From the NCBI RefSeq assembly GCF_035818615.1, contig NZ_JAYKZY010000001.1, forward strand, positions 722,501 to 786,500: a stretch of 64,000 nt of DNA, given 5' to 3'. Positions 37,861 through 46,232 of the stretch are shown here, in pieces. The translations under genes were made by a program, and so were the position numbers. Positions within the stretch are counted from its first letter, which is position 1, and the number at the start of each line of letters is the position of its first letter. The stretch comes from Sphingobium sp. CR2-8. GTDB taxonomy: Bacteria; Pseudomonadota; Alphaproteobacteria; Sphingomonadales; Sphingomonadaceae. The notes beneath the pieces are model-generated. The model ran no database searches. It was not told the origin of the DNA and worked only from the letters and a program-made list of their open reading frames with translations.

Positions 37861-37996
37861 CACTATCCGATACGCAGGCCTATGTCAGCCGGGGCAGGCA
37901 AATCATGCTGCGCGCAACTTATCGCTTCGGTGGCGATGCAGCCAACTAGGGGGCTTTGAATCTGACGCTCCCGTCAATGCACATAGGTGATGTTCC

Positions 37997-39079
37997 ATGC
38001 TTACACCGCTTGACGATTATCTGATCCACCAGACTATCGACACGCTCGATCACGTCGCCACAGGCGATCCGCGATTTCAGGATCGCGGCTTATTCAATAT
38101 CCACGCGGCAGGTTCGGAATTTCTGTTCCAGATAGGATTCGGCGTCTTCCCCAATCGCGACATGATCGACGCTTGGGTCTGCGGGGTCCATGGCGATCAA
38201 CAATATAATCTTCGCGTCGCGCGCCCACTGCGTCATGATCGCGGCAATCTGAACGTGGGGCCGCTGCATATCGAGGTGATCGAGCCTATGCGGGTCTGGC
38301 GGATCTGGACCGACGAGAACGCCTATGGCGTACATTGCGACGTGACATTCACCTCCCGCACGCCGGCTTTCGAGTTTAGACCGGTATTCATCCGGCGCGA
38401 TAATATGGTCGACCATCATCAGATGCATGTCATGCAAAGCGGAACCTATGAGGGATGGGTGAATATTGGCGGCAAGCGGTTCGATGCCGGCCTGATTGGG
38501 TCACGCGACAGGTCCTGGGGTGTGCGCGGCGCCTTCCCGAACCAGGTGATCGACCCGAAGACCCACGCACCTGTTGGCGAAGAAACAAGGGGGGCGCCAG
38601 CTGAAGACAAAACGCGTCGTGCGTGGATTTCAGCTGAATTTGCTGATTACACGCTGCACGGCTGGTTCTGGACGGGCGTCCATGGCGAACTGCTCATCGC
38701 CGACGGCGCGATCCTGTCGACAAGCAGCGAGAAGATCGACACGATCTTTTGGAACTGGGAGCAGCCACTCGTCCGCAAGAGCGAGAGTGGCGAGGCAGTC
38801 TCGGTCGCACTGACGCTCCTTGATCAGGCAGGCAGGCCAATCGAGCTCGAGGCCACCCCACTCCTTCAAAGATCGCCCGAAGGAAATGGCTATTTCAAGG
38901 GCTATTATGGTCGCAAGCGGCTCGACCTTCATGTCGAGGGAGAGAGTTTCGATATGTCCGATCCCGCATTCCGTCGGGAACATGGCTATATGAACGGGCC
39001 AATGCTGGCGCGGTTCACGCATGACGGCAATATAGGCTATGGCGTGATCATAACCGCCCTCTTCGCGCGGCGGCACTAA
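37997..39079 (+). CDS. Uncharacterised protein, possible AttH/CrtC lipocalin-like fold
   Basis: 360 aa, no signal peptide or membrane segment. It is rich in aromatic residues and beta-strand-like segments (WVCGVHGDQQYNLRVARPL; AYGVHCDVTFTSRTPAFEFR; GWFWTGVHGELLIADGAILS; FWNWEQPLVRKSE), with FIRRDNMVDHHQMHVMQSGT and GSRDRSWGVRG. The GSRDRSWG segment resembles uncharacterised proteins with a hydroxyneurosporene-synthase/AttH-like fold often found beside APH-like kinases in actinobacterial and sphingomonad catabolic clusters. It begins 47 nt after the original stop of the interrupted TonB receptor and 2 nt before the kinase gene. Assignment rests on recall of the motif; function is unknown. Confidence 0.6.
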   Translation: MLTPLDDYLIHQTIDTLDHVATGDPRFQDRGLFNIHAAGSEFLFQIGFGVFPNRDMIDAWVCGVHGDQQYNLRVARPLRHDRGNLNVGPLHIEVIEPMRVWRIWTDENAYGVHCDVTFTSRTPAFEFRPVFIRRDNMVDHHQMHVMQSGTYEGWVNIGGKRFDAGLIGSRDRSWGVRGAFPNQVIDPKTHAPVGEETRGAPAEDKTRRAWISAEFADYTLHGWFWTGVHGELLIADGAILSTSSEKIDTIFWNWEQPLVRKSESGEAVSVALTLLDQAGRPIELEATPLLQRSPEGNGYFKGYYGRKRLDLHVEGESFDMSDPAFRREHGYMNGPMLARFTHDGNIGYGVIITALFARRH

Positions 39080-39081
39080 GG

Positions 39082-40050
39082 GTGAGTCCGCCCGCCGCCA
39101 TCGATCTAGCGCCGGTTCTCCTAAGCCAGCTACCCGCCTGGCTAGCGAGCCGTCTTGGACCTTCCGCGATCGTAACGGGCGTTCACAAGCTCGCCGGCGG
39201 CTATTCCAATGAAACCTGGCGCGTCGATTGCCGGGTGGAGGGCGCCCCCTTTGCCTTTGTGTTGCGACGCTCTTCAAAGGACGGCGTGGCGTCCCCCTTC
39301 GACATGCAGCTTGCTGATGAATTCGCCTTGCTTAAAGCCCTAGCGCCCACGCCGATCCCCGCGCCCGAACCGTTATGGCTGGAACGCGATTCCGCGCTTC
39401 TGGGTGAGCCCTTTCTGGCGATGGCCTGTGTGGGCGGCGAAACAGGGCCACGCTTCTTCCCGCTTGACGATCCGGCGCGCGACGCAAAACTGCAATCCTA
39501 TGTCGACACGCTCGCCTCGATCCATCAACTGGACTGGGAAGCGCACGGTATCGGCCGGATTCTTGCCATTCCCACTGCACAAAGCTGCGCGCAGGATGCG
39601 CTGCGCCATATGATCCAGATTGTGGAGGGACGTGGGGTGGGCGACGATCCACTTATAAGGCGAGCGATAGCCTGGCTTCAGGAGCGTCTGCCACCGCAAT
39701 CGCGTGTCACACTTGTGCATGGTGATCCGAATATCTCCAATTACAGGTTCTGTGGCAGTTCGGTCGTCGCCGTTCTTGACTGGGAACTAGCGAAATTGAC
39801 CGATCCGGCCTGGGATCTTGCATTTTACTGCGGGTCTCTGGTGAAATTCTTCCATTCCAGCAGCCTCGTTCAAGCACGCGAGCGAGAGCGATTCCTGGAT
39901 CTATATGAGGAACGCACCTCTCAGCGTTACGATCTGGCATTCTGGGACGTTCTGTTCATGCTGCGCGCAGCGTCCGGAAGCCAGCTGGCGGGCATGCGGG
40001 GCAATCAGACTGACGCCTACCGGCAGCATCTCAAGGTTTTGACCGCATGA
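39082..40050 (+). CDS. APH/ACAD10-11-like phosphotransferase
   Basis: 322 aa, GTG start. It has a protein-kinase-like fold of the aminoglycoside-phosphotransferase family: the G-rich loop KLAGGYSNETWRVDCR, lysine-equivalent region FAFVLRRSS, catalytic loop VTLVHGDPNISNYRF (HGDxxxxN) and VAVLDWELAKLTDPAWDLAF (DWE in place of DFG). This subfamily occurs in CoA-catabolic clusters; ACAD11-type relatives phosphorylate hydroxyacyl-CoAs before elimination. A role in removing a hydroxyl group from the cluster's substrate is plausible inference; antibiotic resistance is unlikely in this context. Confidence 0.88.
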   Translation: MSPPAAIDLAPVLLSQLPAWLASRLGPSAIVTGVHKLAGGYSNETWRVDCRVEGAPFAFVLRRSSKDGVASPFDMQLADEFALLKALAPTPIPAPEPLWLERDSALLGEPFLAMACVGGETGPRFFPLDDPARDAKLQSYVDTLASIHQLDWEAHGIGRILAIPTAQSCAQDALRHMIQIVEGRGVGDDPLIRRAIAWLQERLPPQSRVTLVHGDPNISNYRFCGSSVVAVLDWELAKLTDPAWDLAFYCGSLVKFFHSSSLVQARERERFLDLYEERTSQRYDLAFWDVLFMLRAASGSQLAGMRGNQTDAYRQHLKVLTA

Positions 40051-40122
40051 CAGGGACCGTGCCCTCTAGCGATGCCGGCCCGACCCATGCGCACCATCAC
40101 AGCAGAAACGGAAATCAGGCTC

Positions 40123-41544
40123 ATGGGTGAAGTAGCATCGAGACATAGCCGTCGCGAGAGAGGCATGGGCGAACCGCATGAGGCGGTCACCCGTAAGCAT
40201 AGCAACGCCTTGATCCTGGGAGTACTGTGCCTGATCACCATGCTGAGCCAGGCGGACCGGGTGATCATGTCCGTCGCCGGAGAGGCGGTAAAGGTGAGCC
40301 TAAACCTTACCGATACCCAATTGGGTTGGCTTGGTGGCCTCGCCTTTACTGTGCTTTACAGTATTATGGCCATACCGATTGCCCGCATAGCCGAGCGCGT
40401 CGATCGATGGCGGCTACTGACCGCATGCCTGCTTTTTTGGTCTGTGATGACAGCGCTTTGTGGAGCGGCGCGCAACTTCACCCATCTTTTCATGGCCCGG
40501 GCGGGTGTCGGCATCGGAGAAGCGGGCTGCTCACCTACTGCGCAATCGCTTGTGGCGGATTATTTTGGCAGCGAACGCAGGACCACAGCTATTGCCATTC
40601 TCATGAGCTTTATCAGCGTCGGGGGCGTCGTAGGTGCGGTTGCAGGAGGTCAGATCGTCGAGCATCTTGGTTGGCGCGAAGCTTTCTGGATCCTAGGCGC
40701 GGCAGGCATCGTGCTCGCGCTGATCTGCTTCATTCTGTTTCGCGATCCCTTTCGCGGTTCTTCAAACGATATCGACAATTCCGCTGAAGCCGTGCCGAGC
40801 CTCCTATCTGTTTGCCGGATCGTTCTGGGGACGCCGCAATCACGCCATATCGTCATTGCTGCTGCGTTGGTGCTGATTGCAAGTTTCTCGTTCGCGCAAT
40901 TTTCAGCGCCCTATTTCATTCGACGCTATGGGCTTGGCTTTGGCGATGCCGGTCTCATGTACGGCGTGACGATGGGCGTATCGGGGGCACTGGGCAGCAT
41001 CATGGGCGGCATGATTTGCGACCGGCTCCGATGGCTCGGCATGGCCAGGTTCGGTTTGGTTCCGGCAGCTGGGATGCTCATTGCCGCCCCACTGTTCATC
41101 ATAGGTTTCCAACAGCCAACGGTTCTCATGGCCGCAGCGTTTATCGCGCCAGCGGCCGTTCTGAAAATGCTGTATGTCGGGCCGACATTCGGTCTCGTCC
41201 ATGAGATGGTCGCACCCAGAATGCGGGCGACAGCGTCCGCCCTGGTTTTCATGATCATCGGACTGGTGGGAGGCATGGGACCGCTCTTAACGGGCTTCAT
41301 CATAGACTTTCGGGCGGCGGGCTATTTCTCCTCCCAACTCCACGGAAGCTTCGTAGCAAGCTGTCCGGGCGGTCGTGCGCCACCCGGCAGCGGGGAGGCG
41401 TTGGTCCAAGCCTGCTCCAGTTCGCTCTCGTCGGCCACGAGCGACGCGCTGGTTGCTACATCCATCATCATGCTTTGGGCCGCGATCCATTATCTTTACG
41501 CCGGCTGGCGCCTTTGGGAAAGTGGCAAAAGCAAAGCTGCATGA
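40123..41544 (+). CDS. MFS transporter (spinster-like)
   Basis: 473 aa from the ATG at 40123; 40072, 40087 and 40165 are alternative in-frame starts and the choice is uncertain. Twelve hydrophobic segments are visible, with IAERVDRWRLLTACLLFWSV (TM2-3 loop) and ARAGVGIGEAGCSPTAQSLVADYFGSERR, the same signature as the MFS at 18705. It follows the kinase by about 70 nt and probably completes an uptake operon (TonB receptor, unknown protein, kinase, inner-membrane carrier). A convergent terminator follows. Confidence 0.88.
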   Translation: MGEVASRHSRRERGMGEPHEAVTRKHSNALILGVLCLITMLSQADRVIMSVAGEAVKVSLNLTDTQLGWLGGLAFTVLYSIMAIPIARIAERVDRWRLLTACLLFWSVMTALCGAARNFTHLFMARAGVGIGEAGCSPTAQSLVADYFGSERRTTAIAILMSFISVGGVVGAVAGGQIVEHLGWREAFWILGAAGIVLALICFILFRDPFRGSSNDIDNSAEAVPSLLSVCRIVLGTPQSRHIVIAAALVLIASFSFAQFSAPYFIRRYGLGFGDAGLMYGVTMGVSGALGSIMGGMICDRLRWLGMARFGLVPAAGMLIAAPLFIIGFQQPTVLMAAAFIAPAAVLKMLYVGPTFGLVHEMVAPRMRATASALVFMIIGLVGGMGPLLTGFIIDFRAAGYFSSQLHGSFVASCPGGRAPPGSGEALVQACSSSLSSATSDALVATSIIMLWAAIHYLYAGWRLWESGKSKAA

Positions 41545-41555
41545 CCCGTAGACGG

Positions 41556-41601
41556 GTTGAATGAGGCGGACAGGCCCGATTGGCGCGCCGCCTCATTCAA
41601 C
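41556..41601. terminator. Bidirectional terminator between the convergent MFS and npdG genes
   Basis: GTTGAATGAGGCGG (41556-41569) and its exact complement (41588-41601) form a 14-bp stem with an 18-nt loop, located 12 nt after the MFS stop and 18 nt after the npdG stop. The poly-T is weak on both sides. Confidence 0.65.
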
Positions 41602-41619
41602 TTCACGTGCTGGCCATGA

Positions 41620-42291
41620 TTACACCGGAACGCCTGTGATCCTTATGCCAGCAGCCGGAACCTTGTAGCGGCGGTTGAGCGCTATCAGCACCGAGGTCAG
41701 AGCTTCAGCGACAACCGAGTTCGCCAGCACACCGGCGTTCCATGCGCGCAATCCGATGGCCTGGGCGAGCCCAACAACCTCGTCGGCCGCGCCCGCATCG
41801 TTCGCGCAGACCAGAACGTCGCAATCGAGCTCTGCGTCCAGGTGCGTGAGATGATGCGCAGAGATATTCTGGAATGCCGAAACGACGCGCACTTCGTCAC
41901 CAAGCAGCCGCTGGATCGCCCCGACGGCCGATCCGCCTTCCGGCAACTGCACCATGCTGACCTTTGGCGGCACAAGCGGCACCGTCACGTCAATGAGAAT
42001 CTTGCCGCCCAAAGCAGCACGAACATCCTCGACGGTTGATTTCTGCGCTGCATAGGGAACTGCCAGAACGACAATGTCGGCCGCCGCTGCTGCATCGGCA
42101 TTGGCCATGCCTCGTGCCAGATCGGTTCCCAACCGTGCATTGATGTCGTCCGCCGCGGCAGAGGCGCGTTCCGCGGACCGGCCACCAATGACGACATGAT
42201 AGCCCTGATGCGCCCAGCGCAGCGCCAGTCCGCCGCCCTCAGCGCCCGTGCCACCCAGAATGGCGATGGTTTTTCTGCTTTCCTGCGTCAC
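41620..42291 (-). CDS. npdG: F420:NADPH oxidoreductase (NADPH-dependent F420 reductase)
   Basis: 223 aa. The N-terminal Rossmann motif TIAILGGTGAEGGGLALRWA is followed by HVVIGGRSAERA, whose basic residues bind the NADP 2'-phosphate. Further family segments are DIVVLAVPYAAQKSTVEDV, GKILIDVTVPLVPPKVSMVQ and RVVSAFQNISAHHL, with the C-terminal VVGLAQAIGLRAWNAGVL. The length matches Fno/NpdG. It transfers hydride between NADPH and coenzyme F420 (or FO). It starts 1 nt after the FO synthase stop, so the two are co-transcribed. In picrate-degrading actinobacteria NpdG supplies F420H2 to hydride transferases; here the LLM enzyme at 49554 is a candidate acceptor. Confidence 0.9.
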   Translation of the reverse strand: MTQESRKTIAILGGTGAEGGGLALRWAHQGYHVVIGGRSAERASAAADDINARLGTDLARGMANADAAAAADIVVLAVPYAAQKSTVEDVRAALGGKILIDVTVPLVPPKVSMVQLPEGGSAVGAIQRLLGDEVRVVSAFQNISAHHLTHLDAELDCDVLVCANDAGAADEVVGLAQAIGLRAWNAGVLANSVVAEALTSVLIALNRRYKVPAAGIRITGVPV

Positions 42292-42292
42292 T

Positions 42293-44752
42293 TTACAGTC
42301 TCTCCAATTGCATCATTGTGTTTACCTTGCGTTTGACCGGGGCCGTCAGAACGATGGGCTCGAGCGCTGCTGCGTCTTCGCCGCGCTGCTGCACGGCATC
42401 GCTGACCTCTCCATAGAGCGTGTCGCGCTGTCGCGCTTTCCTGCCCGCAGAGGCGATGAGCGCTTTCATTTCGCGGGGCGCGAGCTCCTGCCCATGCCGG
42501 GTCCCAGCAGCACGCGAGATGCTCTCGTTCATCAACGTTCCGCCGATGTCATTCGCGCCCGCTGCAAGGCAAGCAGCGACCCCGACCCGGCCCAACTTGA
42601 CCCAGCTAGTCTGGATATTGGCGATGCGGCCATGCAGCACCAACCGTGCAACAGCGTGCATCAAAAGCACCTCTCGAAAAGTCGGGCCTCGTCTCGCCAG
42701 TCCCTTGAGCGCCATTGGCGCTTCCATATGGACGAAGGGCAACGGCACGAACTCGGTGAAGCCTCCGGTGCGGGATTGAAGATCGCGGATCGCGATCAGA
42801 TGGCGCGCCTGATGTTCCAGCGTCTCCACATGCCCAAACATTATGGTTGCCGTGGTCCTAAACCCCGCTCGATGCGACGCTTCGGCGACATCAAGCCATT
42901 CACGCGTGCTGAGTTTGTCGGGACAGATTACGGCGCGGACCTCATCGTCGAGAATTTCAGCAGCCGTGCCAGGCAAGGTATTGAGCCCTGCCTCCTTCAA
43001 CATCTTCAAATATGCGTCGATCGACAGACCAAGGGTGGCGGCCCCTTGCGTCACTTCCAGGGGAGAAAAGGCGTGAATGTGAATGCCGGGCACCGCATCG
43101 CGCACACTGCGCGCAAGCGAGAGATAGGTGTCACCTGTATAATGGGGGTGAATACCCCCCTGTAAACAGACCTCGGTGGCACCGCGCTCCCAGGCTTCGC
43201 GCGCGCGGCGCACCACCTCGTTTAGATCCAGGTCATAGGCCTTGCCGCGCAACGCTTCTGACTTGTCACCTTTTGAAAAAGCACAAAAGCCGCATTTGTA
43301 ATTGCAGATGTTGGTATAATTGATGTTGCGGTTGACCACGAAAGCGACGGTATCGCCGCATGTTTCGCGACGCAGCAGATCGGCGGATCGACATACATAG
43401 TCCATGTCGATGTCGCGCGTCTCGAGTAGCGATACGACCTCCCTCTCACTCAACGCCTCTCTTGCGATGGCGCGACCGATAATCTTCTCTATTGCCGGTG
43501 AGACGATTTTAAGACGAGGCACAGTCCTGTGCGGATCGACCGTCATGCCCGGAGACCAGCAATCGGCCCGCCCCCATCCGGAGGCATCAGCCGATGCGCG
43601 CACGAGCGCGGCCATCTTGGGAGCCTGCCACCGATCAAGGCCCAGCAGTCCCCAAGCTGGATATGCCGGCAATCGCGGAACCAGGATGCGCTCATGCGCG
43701 GCAGTGGCGGCCGCAAGCCGTTCGATTTCGGGCCAGGGGGCTTCTGGGTTCACATGGTCGGGCGTGACGGGCGAGACACCACCCCAGTCATTTATCCCCG
43801 CCAAGATCAGACGGGGGAAATCTGCGGCTGACAAATTGGGAGGAGCCTGGATCGAGACGTTGGGCGGCATGATCATTCGCGCGGCCGCAATAGTCCAGAG
43901 CAGATCCTCCATATCGGGCTCAGGCGCATGCGCCATCACGGTTTTTGGCTTGGCGCGGAAATTCTGGACAATGACTTCCTGGATATGACCATAGGCCAGA
44001 TGCAGATCCCGCAGCGTTTCAAGCGCCTCGATACGCTCTGCCCTGGTCTCGCCAATGCCGATCAGAATGCCACTGGTGAAGGGGACTTGCAGCTCCCCTG
44101 CCATACGGATGGTTTCGATCCGTGCGGCAGGATGCTTGTCGGGCGAGCGATAATGCGCCCCGCCTTTGGCGCAGAGACGCTCGGAAACCGTCTCGAGCAT
44201 GAGGCCCTGACTGACTGACACCCCGCGCAATGCGAGCATCTCCTCCCGGTTCATGACGCCGGCATTGACGTGGGGCAAAAGCCCGACCTCTTGCGACACG
44301 GCCGCGCACATCTCGACCAGGTAGGAAATGGTGCTGGCGTGACCGAGCCGCTCCAATTCATCGCGCGCCGCCTTGAACCGTAATTCGGGCTTGTCGCCCA
44401 ATGTGAAAAGGGCCTCGGTACAACCTGCAGCCTTACCTTCACGGGCTATGGCCAATACCTCCTCGCGCGTGAGATAGGCCGCCTGCCCTGCCTTGGGCGG
44501 CTGCGAAAATGTGCAGTAGTGACATAGGTTGCGACATAATTGCGTTAGCGGAATGAACACTTTGGGCGAATAGGTTTGCAGGCGGGGATGGGCCGCGTCG
44601 CGCCGACGGCGCGCGGCTGCGAGCAATGTCTCGAACGGCTCATCAAGCAGGTCGGCTCCTAAGGGAAGGTCCAAATTCTTCATGTTTCCGATCTTCTCGT
44701 ACTCAGCCTCAGTTTCCGCCGGATGCCCCGGCGTTCTTGCCTGCTGGATCAT
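42293..44752 (-). CDS. fbiC: FO synthase, fused CofG-CofH (7,8-didemethyl-8-hydroxy-5-deazariboflavin synthase)
   Basis: 819 aa with two radical-SAM halves in one chain. CofG (about 65-400) has C73-x3-C77-x2-C80 in PLTQLCRNLCHYCTF, GCTEALFTLGDKPE and GILIGIGETRAERIEALETL. CofH (about 440-815) has C483-x3-C487-x2-C490 in NYTNICNYKCGFCAFSKGDK, CLQGGIHPHYTGDTYLSL and TSWVKLGRVG. Together they build the deazaflavin chromophore FO of coenzyme F420 from tyrosine and a riboflavin precursor. The fused form is typical of Actinobacteria and some Gram-negatives. The start (44752) overlaps the enoyl-CoA hydratase stop by ATGA; MKNLDL at 44683 is an alternative. cofC, cofD and cofE homologues are not in this window, so the final cofactor (FO or F420) cannot be decided here. 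Confidence 0.96.
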   Translation of the reverse strand: MIQQARTPGHPAETEAEYEKIGNMKNLDLPLGADLLDEPFETLLAAARRRRDAAHPRLQTYSPKVFIPLTQLCRNLCHYCTFSQPPKAGQAAYLTREEVLAIAREGKAAGCTEALFTLGDKPELRFKAARDELERLGHASTISYLVEMCAAVSQEVGLLPHVNAGVMNREEMLALRGVSVSQGLMLETVSERLCAKGGAHYRSPDKHPAARIETIRMAGELQVPFTSGILIGIGETRAERIEALETLRDLHLAYGHIQEVIVQNFRAKPKTVMAHAPEPDMEDLLWTIAAARMIMPPNVSIQAPPNLSAADFPRLILAGINDWGGVSPVTPDHVNPEAPWPEIERLAAATAAHERILVPRLPAYPAWGLLGLDRWQAPKMAALVRASADASGWGRADCWSPGMTVDPHRTVPRLKIVSPAIEKIIGRAIAREALSEREVVSLLETRDIDMDYVCRSADLLRRETCGDTVAFVVNRNINYTNICNYKCGFCAFSKGDKSEALRGKAYDLDLNEVVRRAREAWERGATEVCLQGGIHPHYTGDTYLSLARSVRDAVPGIHIHAFSPLEVTQGAATLGLSIDAYLKMLKEAGLNTLPGTAAEILDDEVRAVICPDKLSTREWLDVAEASHRAGFRTTATIMFGHVETLEHQARHLIAIRDLQSRTGGFTEFVPLPFVHMEAPMALKGLARRGPTFREVLLMHAVARLVLHGRIANIQTSWVKLGRVGVAACLAAGANDIGGTLMNESISRAAGTRHGQELAPREMKALIASAGRKARQRDTLYGEVSDAVQQRGEDAAALEPIVLTAPVKRKVNTMMQLERL

Positions 44753-45549
44753 TTCCCCTGCCAGATTGGCAGGCGCTTCTCGGCAAAGGCACGCGGGCCT
44801 TCACGCGCATCGGCTGAACGCATTACGATCGAGCCTTCTTGCTTGTTGGCTGCCCAGAAAGCAGCGTCAGAAGCAATTTTCCCCTCCACAATGCCCTTGG
44901 CTATCCTTTTGGTGGCCTGCACCGCCAGCGGCGCATTTGCGGCTATGGCCCGCGCCATCTTCATGGTGGCTGGCATCAGCTCGTCCAGGGGAACCACGCG
45001 GTTGGCCAAGCCCAGCTCCACTGCCCTTGCCGCCGAGATCGTGTCCCCTGTCAGCAGAAGTTCCATGGCGATTTTGGGGGGCAGTTGCTGCGCCAGGCGA
45101 AAGGCACCGCCAGCGGCGGCAAAGATACCGCGCCGGACTTCTGGCAAGCCGAATTCCGCATGCGCCGCGGCGATCACAAGATCGCTGGCCAAGGCAAGTT
45201 CGGTTCCCCCGCCAAGCGCGAACCCGTTGACCGCCGCAATGATGGGCTTGCCGATCGGATGACGGACAAAGCCTGCCCAGCCCCAGCTCTTCTGTTCGCG
45301 GTCGTCAGGCCAGTTGCTCTCGCCGCGCGCCATGGCCTTAAGGTCGGTGCCTGCGCAAAAGGCCTTATCGCCCGCTCCGGTTAGAACCACAACGCGCACG
45401 TCAGGATCGCTATCTGCCAGCTTGAGCGCATTTCCAAGACCAGCGTGCACAGCCGCGTTGACGGCATTGCGCGCATCGGGCCGATTGATCGTAATGATCA
45501 GGATATTGTCCTGTCGTTCGACCAGGACAGGCGCATCCACTTCTGCCAT
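44749..45549 (-). CDS. Enoyl-CoA hydratase/isomerase (crotonase) family
   Basis: 266 aa. Crotonase fold with oxyanion-hole segments AFCAGTDLKAMARGE and AAVNGFALGGGTELALASDL, and the region GLPEVRRGIFAAAGGAFRLA. The Glu of EVRRGIF is a candidate catalytic residue, while the second classical Glu region is AGGAFRL, so it may be a hydratase, isomerase or thioesterase-type member. It sits between the AhpD-like gene (1 nt gap) and fbiC (4-nt overlap), tying F420 biosynthesis directly to an acyl-CoA pathway. Confidence 0.9.
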   Translation of the reverse strand: MAEVDAPVLVERQDNILIITINRPDARNAVNAAVHAGLGNALKLADSDPDVRVVVLTGAGDKAFCAGTDLKAMARGESNWPDDREQKSWGWAGFVRHPIGKPIIAAVNGFALGGGTELALASDLVIAAAHAEFGLPEVRRGIFAAAGGAFRLAQQLPPKIAMELLLTGDTISAARAVELGLANRVVPLDELMPATMKMARAIAANAPLAVQATKRIAKGIVEGKIASDAAFWAANKQEGSIVMRSADAREGPRAFAEKRLPIWQGK

Positions 45550-45550
45550 C

Positions 45551-46162
45551 TTACCCTCTCACCGGCGCTGTAGCGCGCATAAACTCATCATCCGGCCGCA
45601 TCCCGTAAGCCGCCGTCGTCCGGTTCGTCATGTTGAACAGTCCCGCCAGTTCAACGACGTAGTAGATGGTCTCGTCATCCAGTCCTTCATTTTGGAGCGC
45701 CTGCATGTCCGCTCGTTCGATATGGCCGGGATGGCTCGTGAGCTTGACGCAAAAGTCAGCGATCGCCCGCTCCCGGCTGGACAGTGTGACCTGTCGGTAA
45801 TTAATGCCGATACGGCGCGCACGACCATGATCGCCGATATGCTCACCGAGCAGATGTGTGTGGACGATAAGGCATGTGATGCAATGGTTCACCGCCGAAA
45901 CGACAACTCCTATAAATTCGCGCTCGGCTAGATTGAGGCGACCATAATCCGGGTCGAAAAGAACCGGCAGCATGTAAGCGCCCTGACGTGCGCGGCCTTC
46001 CTTTTCAAAGGAGGATAGAATGGCGATAGCATGGCGTTCCGGCACCGGCAGCCCTTCCAGGCTGTCAGGATCGACCTCGCATCCCTTGCGCGGCGTTAGC
46101 CAGCCATAAGGGTCAGGCGCCTTGTAATATGGCCCCAGCGTCGCCTCGTCCATCCTCTCCAT
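45551..46162 (-). CDS. AhpD/carboxymuconolactone-decarboxylase-like protein
   Basis: 203 aa from the ATG at 46160-46162, with GGAGGAG 6 nt upstream. The AhpD-type motif is NHCITCLIVHTH (C94-x2-C97-x3-H101), the redox-active pair and proton relay of alkylhydroperoxidases. The family also includes decarboxylases and halidohydrolase-like members, so the reaction is open. Segments REFIGVVVSAVNHC and SSRERAIADFCVKLTSHPGH are typical of uncharacterised peroxidase-related enzymes. It is the second gene of the ADH-AhpD-ECH-fbiC-npdG operon. Confidence 0.85.
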   Translation of the reverse strand: MERMDEATLGPYYKAPDPYGWLTPRKGCEVDPDSLEGLPVPERHAIAILSSFEKEGRARQGAYMLPVLFDPDYGRLNLAEREFIGVVVSAVNHCITCLIVHTHLLGEHIGDHGRARRIGINYRQVTLSSRERAIADFCVKLTSHPGHIERADMQALQNEGLDDETIYYVVELAGLFNMTNRTTAAYGMRPDDEFMRATAPVRG

Positions 46163-46232
46163 CACTCTCCTCCTCTTCGTCGTGGAACCGCGTCTTTTTC
46201 TGTGAATGTCGACGATCTTGTTCCCAGGCAGA

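Larger units (their letters stand above)
32951..37949 (+). pseudogene. TonB-dependent receptor interrupted near its 3' end by an IS21-family element
   Basis: Coding runs 32951-35228 and resumes at 37861-37949. The start is the ATG at 32951 (GGGAGAGG upstream; signal peptide MRNVHDGACLIALCTALAWV...AHAQ). The plug motif is LAQVEVLKGPQALFFGKNSP, unusual in FFGKNSPAG instead of LFGRNT, as in many sphingomonad catabolic receptors. Deleting the element plus one 9-bp repeat rejoins GGLAG to TLSDTQAYVSRG and ends RQIMLRATYRFGGDAAN, a normal last beta-strand. The present frame instead runs into the IS and stops at 35266 as ...MRVSENPGQLFH, lacking the last ~30 residues, so barrel assembly should fail. 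The frame is otherwise perfect, so the disruption is recent. It heads a putative operon with the genes at 37997-41544. Confidence 0.93.

Noticed and set aside
39082..40050. Aminoglycoside resistance gene
   Set aside because: The kinase fold is of the APH superfamily, but its operon with a TonB receptor, an unknown catabolic protein and an MFS carrier, and its ACAD11-like motifs, argue for a metabolic role.
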